Source: SKPT01 sp040905445 (GTDB taxonomy: Bacteria; Planctomycetota; Phycisphaerae; Phycisphaerales; Phycisphaeraceae). From it: 64,000 nucleotides of DNA. The translations under genes were made by a program, and so were the position numbers. The stretch's first letter is position 1. The number at the start of each line of letters is the position of its first letter. The notes beneath the pieces are model-generated. The model was not told where the DNA came from. It did no database searches and saw nothing but the letters and a program-made list of their open reading frames with translations. The DNA is taken from assembly GCA_040905445.1 (NCBI GenBank), contig JBBDRN010000041.1:25856-89855 (forward strand), given 5' to 3'. Positions 41,657 through 50,928 of the stretch are shown piece by piece.

Positions 41657-42803
41657 TCAGGTCTCTTCGTGGTCCTCGTCCGCCTCGTCGCGCATCCCGC
41701 CGATCAGCCGCACCTGCTGCATCCCCTCGGGCGCCATCTCCCGCACGATCTCCACGAAGCTCATCGACGCCAGCCGCTTGGCCCGGCTCACGAGCAGCGG
41801 GACGGGGCTGGCCGGCTCGTGCCGCTCGTAGTAGTCGCAGATCAACTGCATCGCCCGCACCACGTCCTCGCGCGAGTTGATCGACCGCGGCAGGCCCTGC
41901 CCCACCCCCCCCGCCCCCCCCGCCCCCCCCCCCCCCCGCCGCCCCCGCGGCGCCGCCGACCGCCTGCTCCGCCGGCGGCGCCGGGCTCGACGCGCCGTCC
42001 GCTTCGTCGTCCAGGGCCGCAGCCTCGGCCGAACCGGGCTGCACGCCGCCCTGCTGCGTGATGTACGGGTTCAGCGCCTTCTGCATCGACTCCAGCAGGC
42101 TGCTCAGCGGCGACCAGTCCAGCGCCGCCGCCGAGCCGACGCGCTCCATCAACTCGCCGTCGATCTGGCGCACGAGGTTCAGCGATTGAGCGATCGCGTC
42201 AACGCTGGCCTGCAGCGGCGCGAGGTCGCCGGCCGCCAAGGCGCGGTCCAGCTCCGAGCGGACGCGGTCATGGTCTTCGCCGAGCGTCACGCCTTCGAGC
42301 AGGCCTCGCACGGCCAGCAGCTCGCGGAACGTGAACGTCCGGGCAGGCCCCTGCGCGCAGACCGGGGCGGCGCGGAGCGCGGGCAGGAAGCCGCCTTCGC
42401 TGCGCAGCCCTTCGATGGCGTTGAGGCGCATGGTCGGGTCGTTGCCGTCGTCCGGGTCGAGCCGGGGGTGGACGCCGTCCCAGAGCTGGGCGATGAACTG
42501 GGTCAGGAGCGTCAGCCCGTCGCAGAAGCCGGGCAGCCCGCGGAGCTTGAGTTCCGCCATGGTCAGGTGCATGGCCACGCGGAGATCGCGCGTGCGCTCG
42601 AGCAGGCCCTGGGCGCGCTGACGGACGTCGCGCCAGTCGGGCTCCTCCGCTTCGAGCACGCTGTCGCCGACGGCCACCTCGTCACTGCCCTCGGCGGCCT
42701 GGATGAGCTCCATGAACGCGGGGTCGTACTCGAGGTCCTCGCCGCAGGGGACGTCCTCCGAAACCGGCGACGCGAGGGCGGACACGTCAACATCACTGGC
42801 CAT
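41657..42803 (-). CDS. tssA: T6SS assembly protein TssA, interrupted by a frameshift in a poly-G tract
   Basis: The first gene of the T6SS operon. TssA starts sheath polymerisation and caps the growing sheath or the baseplate. From 42803 the frame reads the ImpA_N domain (VPCGEDLEYDPAFMELIQAA, then GLTLLTQFIAQLWDGVHPRL) and a middle part down to a Gly-rich linker near residue 290. There the coding strand has G15 between two G8 runs. Beyond it the conserved C-terminal domain (SREDVVRAMQLICDYYERHE, then SPVPLLVSRAKRL) lies in a different frame and ends at 41657. Removing one G, or adding two, rejoins the halves into about 380 residues. As it stands the first frame runs on to 41601 as an unrelated Arg/Gly-rich tail. 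This could be a sequencing artefact or a phase-variable switch. Confidence 0.85.
41905..41945. repeat. Homopolymer cluster C8-G-C8-G-C15 in tssA
   Basis: On the plus strand: C8 at 41905-41912, C8 at 41914-41921, C15 at 41923-41937, then further C runs. It encodes the Gly linker of TssA and is exactly where the reading frame is lost. Tracts of this kind are prone to slippage in replication and in sequencing. Confidence 0.95.
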
Positions 42804-43159
42804 CAGCTACTTCTTCCGTTCGGAGCATCCACGTCAAGCCACTACAGAACAAGGACTTGTCGTTCTCCAGCCTGTGTCGCGAACCTCGCGGGACGCCCAG
42901 CCCCACCACGCCCGCGCGGCGTGCAGGATGCGGATCCGGAAACCGCCCTGTCGCGCGTCAGCGGCCGCAACGATGTCGTCCTTCCGCTTCCTCTTGTCTC
43001 ATGCCGGCGTCGACTTCAACCACACCGGACGTCGCTTCGCCAGTCACCGCATCGAGCCGGTCCGGAAAAGCCCCAGTGCAACGCTCGCGTTACGCATGCC
43101 CCAAGACAGGTTTACCTCTGGATCACAAATCAGACGATCCCCCACGCAGACTTAGCGCA

Positions 43160-43188
43160 AACATAAGCCTGCGCCTTGTGTGCGTCAA
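43160..43188 (-). promoter_or_regulatory. Candidate sigma-70-type promoter of the T6SS operon
   Basis: On the minus strand, TTGACG (43188-43183), a 17-base spacer and TATGTT (43165-43160) match 5/6 and 4/6 consensus positions, in a locally AT-rich patch of an otherwise very GC-rich region. It lies about 350 bases before tssA. Confidence 0.4.
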
Positions 43189-43374
43189 GGGAAAAATCTT
43201 CGTCCAGCCCGTTCCGCGCCGCGACGAGCCGCGCCACAACCTGTGATCGGACCCGGAGGTAGCGCCGGCCGGCGGTGACCACCGGGCGGAATCACGCGCC
43301 GCGCATCGCTCCAGCGCGGCCTTGAGCGACCCCGCCGGCCAGACTCACGCCACGACGGTTCACAAGTTCAATCG

Positions 43375-43404
43375 TTGACGCTGCTTCGCACGCGGTGCTA
43401 CACT
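43375..43404 (+). promoter_or_regulatory. Promoter of tpsB1-tpsA1
   Basis: TTGACG at 43375-43380, an 18-base spacer and TACACT at 43399-43404. It is 80 bases before the tpsB1 start and resembles the element in front of tpsB2. Confidence 0.5.
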
Positions 43405-43483
43405 CGCCGCCGCTTCATGGTGGGGCCGACCCGTGCGCGATCCGAGGATTCTCCCCCATCTTGCCCTGCCATTGCCCCACGTG

Positions 43484-45499
43484 ATGAAACGACGCCCGGA
43501 AGCCTCGCACCGCCGCGCCCCGTTGCCCGCCGCCGCGCTGGCGTGGCTATCGGCCGCGTTGCTGGCGGGCGTGTCGACGGCCGCAGCGGAGAGTCCAACG
43601 CGCCCGCTACCCCCGCCGCCGCCGAGCCTTGCGGAGCCCGACCCACCGGCGCCCGAGCCGGATGAGGCGCCGGCCGCGTCGCCCGAACCGGCGCCCGACG
43701 CCGCGCCGGATCAGCCGCACTACCCGGTGGGCGGGTTCGACATCGCCTACCAGGTCGACGACCCGAACCTGCCGCCCGTCGAGGACATTCTCAACCACGT
43801 CTTCCAACTCGGCCTCGCCGACGGGGCCTACCAGGCGCCCGGCCCCGAGACGCAGGTCGTGCCCGTCTCCCTGGCGCAGCTCGCCGCCGGCCCGACGCGC
43901 CGCTACCGGGCCTCCGCGATCCAGGCCATCAGTTCCGCGATCGTCCAGCACCTGAATCAGCGCGGCGTCGCGGGCGTCGTCGCCCTCCCCTCGCCCGCCC
44001 ACATCACGCTCGACGGCCGCGACCAGCGCGACGCCGAGCAGGACCGCCTGACCATGCTGGTGCACACCGCCACCGTCGGCCAGGTGCGCACGCTCGCTCG
44101 TGGTGATCGCCTCGACGAGGACACGGAGGCGGAGAACCACCCCACGCACGCCCGCATCGTGCGCCACTCGCCGCTCCAGGCCGGCGGTGAGCAGGGCGAT
44201 GTCCTGCGCACCGATCGGCTGGACGCCTACCTGCATCGCTTGAACCGCCACCCCGGCCGGCGGGTCGAGGCGGCCGTCGCCCCCGGGCAGCGGCCGGGCG
44301 AGGTCGCGCTCGACTATCTCGTCAGCGAGCAGCGGCCCTGGCTGGCCTACTTCCAGACCTCGAACACCGGCAGCGAATCGATCGGCCAGTGGCGCCAGCG
44401 CTTTGGCGTGATCCACCACCAGTTCACCCACCGCGATGACATCCTCGCCCTCGACTACCTCACCGCCCGCTTCCGCGACACCCACGCCGTCACCGGCTCC
44501 TACGAAGCCCCGGTCGCCGACACCGAGTTGTGGCGCTACCGCCTCGCCGCCGCTTACGCCGAGTTCACCGCGCGCGACGTGGGCCTGCTCGGCGAGGATT
44601 TCAGCGGCCAGCAATGGTCCGCCCGCGGCGACCTGCTCTGGAACATCCACCAGCACGACGACCTCTTCGTCGACCTCGTCGCCGGCGGGGAGTATCGCAG
44701 CATCCAGGTGGAGAACCAGCTCTTTCAGCAGGAAGGCCGGACGGGCTTTCTCCTGCCCCGCGTCGGGCTCGAGCTCGAGCGGCGCGGCGAGACGGCCGAG
44801 ACGTTCGGCTCGCTGTCGCTGAGCTACAACCTTGCCAACGCGGCGGGCACCGAGCTCGAGGAGATGCGCCAGCTCGGGCGGATGGGCGTCCGCGAGGCCG
44901 ACCGCCGCTTCATGATCCTGGAAGGGGGGCTGCGGCACGCCTTCTACCTCGAGCCGCTGCTGAACCGCGAGGCGTTCAACGATCCGCAGACGCCCGCCTC
45001 TTCGACGCTGGCCCACCAGATCGCTCTGGCCGTGCGCGGCCAGTATGGCTTCAAAAATCGCCTCGCCCCGCAGTTCCAGCAGACCATCGGCGGGCTGCAC
45101 ACGGTGCGCGGCTACCCGGAGGCGATCCTGCCGGGTGATTCAACGCTGCTGGCCAGCGTCGAGTACCGCATCCACTTGCCGCGGCTGCTGCCGCCCCGGC
45201 CGCCGGACGAGACGCTGCTGCTGGGCCGACCGTTCCGCTACGCCCCGGAGACGGTGCATGGTCGGCCGGACTGGAATCTGATGCTGCGCGCCTTTCTCGA
45301 CGCCGGCCGCGTCTGGAGCTACGAGTCAAACCTCTTCGCCCCGGACGAGCACACGCTGGTCGGCGCCGGCGTGGGCTTCGAGTTCCACTCCCAGCACCAC
45401 TTGGGCGTACGCCTGGACTGGGGCGTGCCGCTGCGCGAGGCGCGGGGCACAAATGTTGGCGACGAGCGCTTACATCTCGTCATAACCGTCGTATATTAG
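43484..45499 (+). CDS. Two-partner secretion outer-membrane transporter TpsB, copy 1 (ShlB/FhaC family)
   Basis: A 671-residue Omp85-superfamily pore that exports the TpsA protein encoded next to it. A signal peptide (AALAWLSAALLAGVSTAAAES) is followed by a Pro-rich stretch (about 38-75). Two POTRA-type domains come next (about 80-260, with VPVSLAQLAAGP, HLNQRGVAGVVALPSPAHI and LHRLNRHPGRRVEAAV). Then a 16-strand barrel carries the conserved loop-6 motif VRGY (Val541). It ends in VITVVY, a C-terminal aromatic typical of barrel insertion signals. Start 43484 is chosen for the signal peptide. tpsA1 starts 60 bases after its stop. Confidence 0.88.
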   Translation: MKRRPEASHRRAPLPAAALAWLSAALLAGVSTAAAESPTRPLPPPPPSLAEPDPPAPEPDEAPAASPEPAPDAAPDQPHYPVGGFDIAYQVDDPNLPPVEDILNHVFQLGLADGAYQAPGPETQVVPVSLAQLAAGPTRRYRASAIQAISSAIVQHLNQRGVAGVVALPSPAHITLDGRDQRDAEQDRLTMLVHTATVGQVRTLARGDRLDEDTEAENHPTHARIVRHSPLQAGGEQGDVLRTDRLDAYLHRLNRHPGRRVEAAVAPGQRPGEVALDYLVSEQRPWLAYFQTSNTGSESIGQWRQRFGVIHHQFTHRDDILALDYLTARFRDTHAVTGSYEAPVADTELWRYRLAAAYAEFTARDVGLLGEDFSGQQWSARGDLLWNIHQHDDLFVDLVAGGEYRSIQVENQLFQQEGRTGFLLPRVGLELERRGETAETFGSLSLSYNLANAAGTELEEMRQLGRMGVREADRRFMILEGGLRHAFYLEPLLNREAFNDPQTPASSTLAHQIALAVRGQYGFKNRLAPQFQQTIGGLHTVRGYPEAILPGDSTLLASVEYRIHLPRLLPPRPPDETLLLGRPFRYAPETVHGRPDWNLMLRAFLDAGRVWSYESNLFAPDEHTLVGAGVGFEFHSQHHLGVRLDWGVPLREARGTNVGDERLHLVITVVY

Positions 45500-45559
45500 A
45501 GGATGGGACAAAGCTCCACGGCACTCTGGGGCTTTATCCGGAGGGAGAGGGACCGCTTC

Positions 45560-48500
45560 ATGCCACAACGCCTGCCGCACACCATGCCCGCGGCCGGCCC
45601 GGCGGTGATTGCCCGGCCCCCGCGATGGCGCCTGCCCGCGCTCGGGCTGGCGATCGCCCTCGTCGTGGCCGGGACGACCCCCTCCTCCGCCCAGCCGGGC
45701 GTCGAGCTTAGCGACCAGCCGCCCGTCGGCGACGTGCTCTTTGATGGCGCGGCCGTCATCGTCGACCCCAACGCCAACCTCATCACCATCCAGGCGAGCG
45801 ACGGGTCGATCATCAACTACGAGCGCTTCAACATCGGCGCCGGCCAGACCGTGCGCTTCGAGCAGCCGGGCGCCCTCAGCCGCGTGCTCAACCGCATCGA
45901 CTCCGGCGACCCGACGATGATCCGCGGCACCCTCGAGGCCAACGGCATCGTCTATCTCGTCAACCCGGCGGGGATCACCTTTGCCGGCGACGCCACGATC
46001 GATGTCGGCGGCATCTACGCCGCGGCGAGTGCGATGAGCGACGACGACTTTCAGAACCACGTCCACCGGTTCCAGCCCGAGGGCGACATCCGCATCGTGG
46101 ACGAGTCGGTCACCATCGATGCCGATCGCGTCGCCGCGTTCATCGGACGCGAGGTCGAGAACATGGGCACCATCCGCGTGCCCAACGGCACGCTCGCCAT
46201 CGCCGCCGGCGAGGACGTCGTCTTCACCCGCCGCGGCGGGCACATCCTCATCCGCATCGACGCGGTCAGCGACGGCACCATCACGCAGGGGCCCGCGGCC
46301 GTCAACGAGGCCCGCCAGACGTCGCTGGCGGCCGGCGACCTCTACGCGCTGGCGATGAAGGACCACGACATCCTCGTCCAGGGCGGCGCGCCGCCGGGCG
46401 ATGAGACGAGTACCTACGAGCATGACGACGATCCGGCCGGGCCGCTGACGCTCTTTCAGAGCGAGCTCGAGCACGCCGCAGCGCTCGGCGGCGGCGCCCA
46501 CGTCCGCCTCGAGACGAACCAGGACCTGACCTTCGCCGCGATGGATGGCGACCTGCTGGAGCTTGCCGGCGACGGCGGCCTGGTGCTCCTCGCCCGGCCG
46601 GACGGCGGGGGCAGCGCGAGCCTGGCTTTCGATGCCGACACGACGCTGCGCACGCACGCGGGGGACGTGACGCTCGATGCCGACACGATCGACGGGCCGG
46701 GGACGATCAACACTACGGCCCCTGGCGACGACACCCCCGCCGGCGGGTTGACCATTGACGCGGACGACGGCTTCACCGGCGGCACGTTGATCGCCGGCAA
46801 CGTCAGCGCGAATATCACGGCAGGCCACTTCCAGCTCACCGGCGACATGCAGGCCGACGCCGTCGATCTGCAGGCGCACGACGTGGCCACCGGCGCTGTG
46901 ACCGCCGACGTGTTGGGCGTCGAGGCGGTCGGCACGCTGACGCTCGCCGGCGACCTCTCGGCAACGCAGGCCACGTTGCAGGCGGATGCGATCGCGCTGG
47001 CGGGCGTGACCGTGGACATGGACTTCAGCGCCACCGCGCTGGCCGGCGACGTGACGCTCGCGGGCCCGCTCACGGCCCAGCTCGCCGACCTCGCCGCCGC
47101 CGACGTCACCCTCGGCGCGGTGGACGTCGGCGAGCTCGACGTGCAGGCGAGCGGCGGGCTCACCATCGGCGGACACTTGGCGGCCGACCTCGCCACGGTC
47201 AATGCCGACGCGGCCACGCTCGCGACCGTCGACGCCGGCACCTTCATCGCCAACACCGTCGGCTCGCTCGCGATCGCCGACGAGCTGTCCGCCGACACCG
47301 CTACCCTCACCGGCGAAGGCATCAACCTCGCCGGCGTCACCACTGTCGGCGCGTTCAACGCCTCTGCCGGCGCTGGCGACCTGACGTTCGCCGGGCCGCT
47401 CCAGGCGAGCGAGGCAAGCGTCGACGGCGCGGCGGTGACGCTGGACGGCGTCGACGTCGACGCCGCGTTCACCGCGACCGCGAACAGCGGGAATCTAACG
47501 GTCGGAGGCGACCTCCTCGCCGGCGAGACGACACTTCAAGCCGCGGGCGCCCTGGCGCTGCACGGCGATGCGGGCAGCCAGGCTCGACCGCTGCTCAGCC
47601 TCGACGCCGTGGCAGGCGGACCGCTCATCGCCGGCGCGGTCACCACCGAGGGCTCGCTGATGCTCACCGCCGGTGGCCTGCTCCGCCTGCGCGGCGGCTC
47701 GGAGGCGGTCACCGTGCTCGGCACCGGCAACGCCGACACCCTCCTGCTGGCGGGCGACCTCCGCGTCGACGGCGACACGCTCACCGTCCACCACCAGGGC
47801 GGGTCGGCGGGCGATGCGCTGCGGCTGCTTGGCCCCGTCAACGCGCCGCACGCCCACCTCGATGTGCGCATCGACGGGACGGCCGGCCTGCTCCGGTTCG
47901 ACGGCATGATGCGGTTGGACTCGCTCGCGGCCGAATCCAGCGGCACGCTCGACGCACTCGCCTCGATGATCGTCCTGGGCGGCGGCGCCCACCTTGCCGG
48001 GCGCGACGTCAGCCTCGCCGACGTGGACGCCGGAGGCCTGCTGGAGGTCGTCGCCGGACGCAACCTGGTCGTCCACGCGAGCCTGACCGCCAGCGAACTC
48101 GCGCTGCTCGCCGGCACCGTCGAGCAGGGCGAGCTCACCTTCAACGCGCCGCTGCTCGGGCCAGCGCTGCGGCTCGCCGCCGACGACATGCGGCTGGAGG
48201 CGGGCACCGGCCAGGGCAACGTTTCGCGCCTGCGCTTCATCAACCCGGCGTTCATCCGCCTCACCGGCGCCGACGGCAGCCATGCCCCCGGCCGCCTGGA
48301 GCTGCGTCAGAACGCAGGCATCGCCGCCGAGCATCTGCCCAGCCCGTTGCAGTTCGGCGGCGCGGCCCCGCCGGCGGTCTACCACATCCAGTCCTATGCG
48401 GGCGGCATCACCATCCCGAACGCCGCCTACGTCGCCGGCGCGGAGCTGACGCTGCTCGCCGCCGACGCGGGCGGCGCCGCCACGGGGGACGTCACCATCG

Positions 48501-50899
48501 TTGGGGCGGGGCCCCTGTCGCTCGCCTCGCTCGCGATCACTGGCCAGGCCATCTCGCTGCCCGGCCCCATGCAGGTCCAGCAGCAGGTGAGCATCACCGG
48601 CCATAGCCTCGCCGCCGGCGGCATTACCGCCGACGCGTTCGACGCCCACGTCGTCGGCAGCCTCGCGCTCGGCGCGGTCAACGTCGCGACCGGCTTCGAA
48701 GCGGTCTCCGCCAACGGACACGTCACCCTCGCCGGGCCGCTCGAAGCCGGGCATGCCGAGGTGGCCGGCGCGTCCGTCGCGCTGGCGGGCGTGGACGTCG
48801 CCGGGGCGTTTGACGCGACGGCGACCGACGGCGACCTCACCATTACCGGCGACGTCTTCGCCGGCGCGACGACGCTTACCGCCACCGGCTCGCTCGAGCT
48901 CGCGGGCAGCGGGGGCAGCCTGGCCCGGCCCCTCGCCAGCCTCGACGCCGCCGCCGGCACCACGCTCGCGGCAGGCGCGGTCACCAGCGAGGGCTCGCTG
49001 TCGCTCACCGCCGGCAACCTGCTGCGGCTGCGCGGCGGCGCGGAAAGCCTCACCGTCCTCGGCACCGGCGGTGTTGACACGCTCCGCCTCGACGCCGACG
49101 TGCAGATCGACGCCGACCACCTGATGCTGCGCCACCACGGCGGCGCCAACGACGGCATCGACATCACCGGGGCCGTCGACGCGTCCCACGCACATCTCAC
49201 CATCACGGGCGACAACGGCGCCGCCCTGGCGCTCGGCGGCGCGCTCACGCTCGCGAGCCTCACCGCCGACGTCGGCGACATCGCCGCCGGCCCCGCCAGC
49301 ATCCGCACGGGCGTCGACGGCGTCTCGCTCGTGGGGCGCGACCTCAACCTCGGCACGCTCGACACGCCGGGCGAGCTGACCATCGATGGACGGAGCGTGC
49401 GCCTCGGGCGCATCACCCAGGCCGGCACGCTCACGGTCAACGCCGCCAACGACATCACGGTCACGGATCACATCGTCGCGGGCAACACCGCGTTCGACGC
49501 GGGCGGCGACCTCAACGTCGCCGAGCTGGACGGCGCCGACCTGACGATCGACGTGGCTGGCGACCTGGCGATCGCCGGCGACCTCTTCGCCGGGGCCGTG
49601 CAGCTTCTCGCCAGCGGTGAGCTTACGGTGTCGGGCTCCGCGGGCTCGATCGATCGGCCGCTCGACGCGTTCATCGCCCGGGCCCGGCAGATCGACGTCC
49701 GCGACATCTTCGCCGTCGGCGCCATCTCCCTGCACGCCACCGCCGGCGACGGGCAGATCATCATCCGCCCGGGCGCCGGCGGCCGCACGGTGATCGACTC
49801 GCACGGCGCGGACATCACCCTGCGCACGGCGCAGCCCAGCCCCGGCATGACGCCCTCGATCGCCCGCGTCGGCGACGGCGACCTGTTCATCCGCAGCCAC
49901 GGCGGCGACATCCGCATCGACCGCGGCGACACGCTCGGCTTCGTGGACGGCAGCACCGGTTCGCTGCTGCTCGATGCCGGCGCCGGACGCATCACCCTCT
50001 CCAACGTCAACGTCCCGCACGGCAGCTTTGTCGCCAACACGCTCAGCCATCTGACGCTCGCCGCCCCGGACGATGGCGGCGTCGTGACGATCCGCGCGGC
50101 CGGCGGCAGCTCGTTCAACTTCACGCCGGTCCAGAGCTGGACGGGGCAGAGCTTTTCGCGGGCCGACGGCGTGCGCATCGACGCCCGGACGGTGAGCCTG
50201 AGCCCCGCCGGCGCGTCGCCGCTGTTCATCAGCGAGCGGGGGCAGGTGGTCATCAACACGGGCGTCGAGCTGCCGCCCGCGACGCCGGCCGCGCCGGCGC
50301 TGGGGGACGCGGAGCAGGAGGAGCCGCCGCGCGACGTCGAGCTCGATCTCGACGAGGCGGACGCCGAGATCCTGGTGCTGATGGGCATCGTGCCGCGCGA
50401 GCTGACGATCGACGAGCGGCGGGCGCGCAGCCGCGGTGCGGGGCGCTACATCGACCTCGCGGGAGCGTCCGCCGGCGGCCCGGCGCGCGTGGCGATCGCC
50501 CGGCTGGACGTCCGCGCCCTGCAGCGCGTCCTGCGAAGCTACCGCGAAGCCTTTCTCGAAGACCCCGATGACCCGCGCACGGGGCGCTATTCCGAGATCC
50601 GCGACACCATCACCCGCGCCTTGCACACGCACATCGAGCAGGTCGGCGACTACGACCCGGCCGGCTTCCACGACTACCTCGACGACGAGGCGCACGACGT
50701 CCGCCGCGAGATCCTCGCCATTCGTGACGTGCTGCGTCACCTGGACCGCGTCGGGCTGAGCCCCGCCGAGCACCGCAACGCCCGCCGCGAGATCCTGCAG
50801 CGGGTCACGCCGGAGGGGCTTCGCCTCAACGAGTTCGAGGAGGTGTTTGCCCCCGCCGCGCCGTTGCCGGCCGACGTGGCCGCGCCGGGCGTGGGCTGA
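45560..50899 (+). CDS. Two-partner secretion exoprotein TpsA, copy 1 (filamentous haemagglutinin type)
   Basis: A 1779-residue secreted beta-helical protein. A long signal peptide ending PSSAQPG is followed by the TPS (haemagglutination-activity) domain: NLITIQASDGSIINYERFNI, VNPAGITFAG and GRDV-type turns, which TpsB recognises. The body is repetitive beta-helix rich in Gly, Asp, Ala and Thr with at least one internal duplication. The last 190 residues are a different, helical domain (DAEILVLMGIVPRELTIDER, then HIEQVGDYDPAGFHDYL) that is shared with copy 2. There is no toxin domain or Cys. Start 45560 has GGAGGGAGAGG upstream; 45503 is also in frame but its ribosome site abuts the ATG. Likely an adhesin or surface fibre. 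Confidence 0.85.
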   Translation: MPQRLPHTMPAAGPAVIARPPRWRLPALGLAIALVVAGTTPSSAQPGVELSDQPPVGDVLFDGAAVIVDPNANLITIQASDGSIINYERFNIGAGQTVRFEQPGALSRVLNRIDSGDPTMIRGTLEANGIVYLVNPAGITFAGDATIDVGGIYAAASAMSDDDFQNHVHRFQPEGDIRIVDESVTIDADRVAAFIGREVENMGTIRVPNGTLAIAAGEDVVFTRRGGHILIRIDAVSDGTITQGPAAVNEARQTSLAAGDLYALAMKDHDILVQGGAPPGDETSTYEHDDDPAGPLTLFQSELEHAAALGGGAHVRLETNQDLTFAAMDGDLLELAGDGGLVLLARPDGGGSASLAFDADTTLRTHAGDVTLDADTIDGPGTINTTAPGDDTPAGGLTIDADDGFTGGTLIAGNVSANITAGHFQLTGDMQADAVDLQAHDVATGAVTADVLGVEAVGTLTLAGDLSATQATLQADAIALAGVTVDMDFSATALAGDVTLAGPLTAQLADLAAADVTLGAVDVGELDVQASGGLTIGGHLAADLATVNADAATLATVDAGTFIANTVGSLAIADELSADTATLTGEGINLAGVTTVGAFNASAGAGDLTFAGPLQASEASVDGAAVTLDGVDVDAAFTATANSGNLTVGGDLLAGETTLQAAGALALHGDAGSQARPLLSLDAVAGGPLIAGAVTTEGSLMLTAGGLLRLRGGSEAVTVLGTGNADTLLLAGDLRVDGDTLTVHHQGGSAGDALRLLGPVNAPHAHLDVRIDGTAGLLRFDGMMRLDSLAAESSGTLDALASMIVLGGGAHLAGRDVSLADVDAGGLLEVVAGRNLVVHASLTASELALLAGTVEQGELTFNAPLLGPALRLAADDMRLEAGTGQGNVSRLRFINPAFIRLTGADGSHAPGRLELRQNAGIAAEHLPSPLQFGGAAPPAVYHIQSYAGGITIPNAAYVAGAELTLLAADAGGAATGDVTIVGAGPLSLASLAITGQAISLPGPMQVQQQVSITGHSLAAGGITADAFDAHVVGSLALGAVNVATGFEAVSANGHVTLAGPLEAGHAEVAGASVALAGVDVAGAFDATATDGDLTITGDVFAGATTLTATGSLELAGSGGSLARPLASLDAAAGTTLAAGAVTSEGSLSLTAGNLLRLRGGAESLTVLGTGGVDTLRLDADVQIDADHLMLRHHGGANDGIDITGAVDASHAHLTITGDNGAALALGGALTLASLTADVGDIAAGPASIRTGVDGVSLVGRDLNLGTLDTPGELTIDGRSVRLGRITQAGTLTVNAANDITVTDHIVAGNTAFDAGGDLNVAELDGADLTIDVAGDLAIAGDLFAGAVQLLASGELTVSGSAGSIDRPLDAFIARARQIDVRDIFAVGAISLHATAGDGQIIIRPGAGGRTVIDSHGADITLRTAQPSPGMTPSIARVGDGDLFIRSHGGDIRIDRGDTLGFVDGSTGSLLLDAGAGRITLSNVNVPHGSFVANTLSHLTLAAPDDGGVVTIRAAGGSSFNFTPVQSWTGQSFSRADGVRIDARTVSLSPAGASPLFISERGQVVINTGVELPPATPAAPALGDAEQEEPPRDVELDLDEADAEILVLMGIVPRELTIDERRARSRGAGRYIDLAGASAGGPARVAIARLDVRALQRVLRSYREAFLEDPDDPRTGRYSEIRDTITRALHTHIEQVGDYDPAGFHDYLDDEAHDVRREILAIRDVLRHLDRVGLSPAEHRNARREILQRVTPEGLRLNEFEEVFAPAAPLPADVAAPGVG
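47387..49131 (+). repeat. Internal duplication inside tpsA1
   Basis: Two stretches of about 135 codons, roughly 47387-47790 and 48728-49131, encode closely similar protein. Compare GDLLAGETTLQAAGALAL with GDVFAGATTLTATGSLEL, and LLRLRGGSEAVTVLGTGNAD with LLRLRGGAESLTVLGTGGVD. The offset is 1341 bases. A weaker third copy starts near 49549 (GDLFAGAVQLLASGELTV). Confidence 0.75.
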
Positions 50900-50928
50900 C
50901 GGCCCGCTGGGCATCGCGGTGCTTCGGC

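Larger units (their letters stand above)
42804..43483. other. 680-base divergent intergenic region between the T6SS and TPS loci
   Basis: No gene is supported here. It holds the likely promoters for both sides: TTGACG-N17-TATGTT on the minus strand (43160-43188) facing tssA, and TTGACG-N18-TACACT on the plus strand (43375-43404) facing tpsB1. The 350 bases between the minus promoter and tssA would be a long leader. Short open frames on the plus strand have no ribosome binding site. Confidence 0.6.

Noticed and set aside
41601..41904. C-terminal Arg/Gly-rich tail of the unshifted tssA frame
   Set aside because: It is what the first frame reads past the poly-G tract. The conserved TssA C-terminus is in the other frame, so the tail is not a native domain.
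42857..43246. Small plus-strand open frames in the T6SS/TPS intergenic region
   Set aside because: No ribosome binding sites, basic low-complexity products, and overlap with the promoter candidates.
47495..50914. 1139-residue open frame on the minus strand opposite tpsA1
   Set aside because: Shadow of the GC-rich codon pattern of tpsA1. Its translation is Arg/Ala/Gly/Val-rich with no domain, and the plus frame has the signal peptide, TPS domain and ribosome site.
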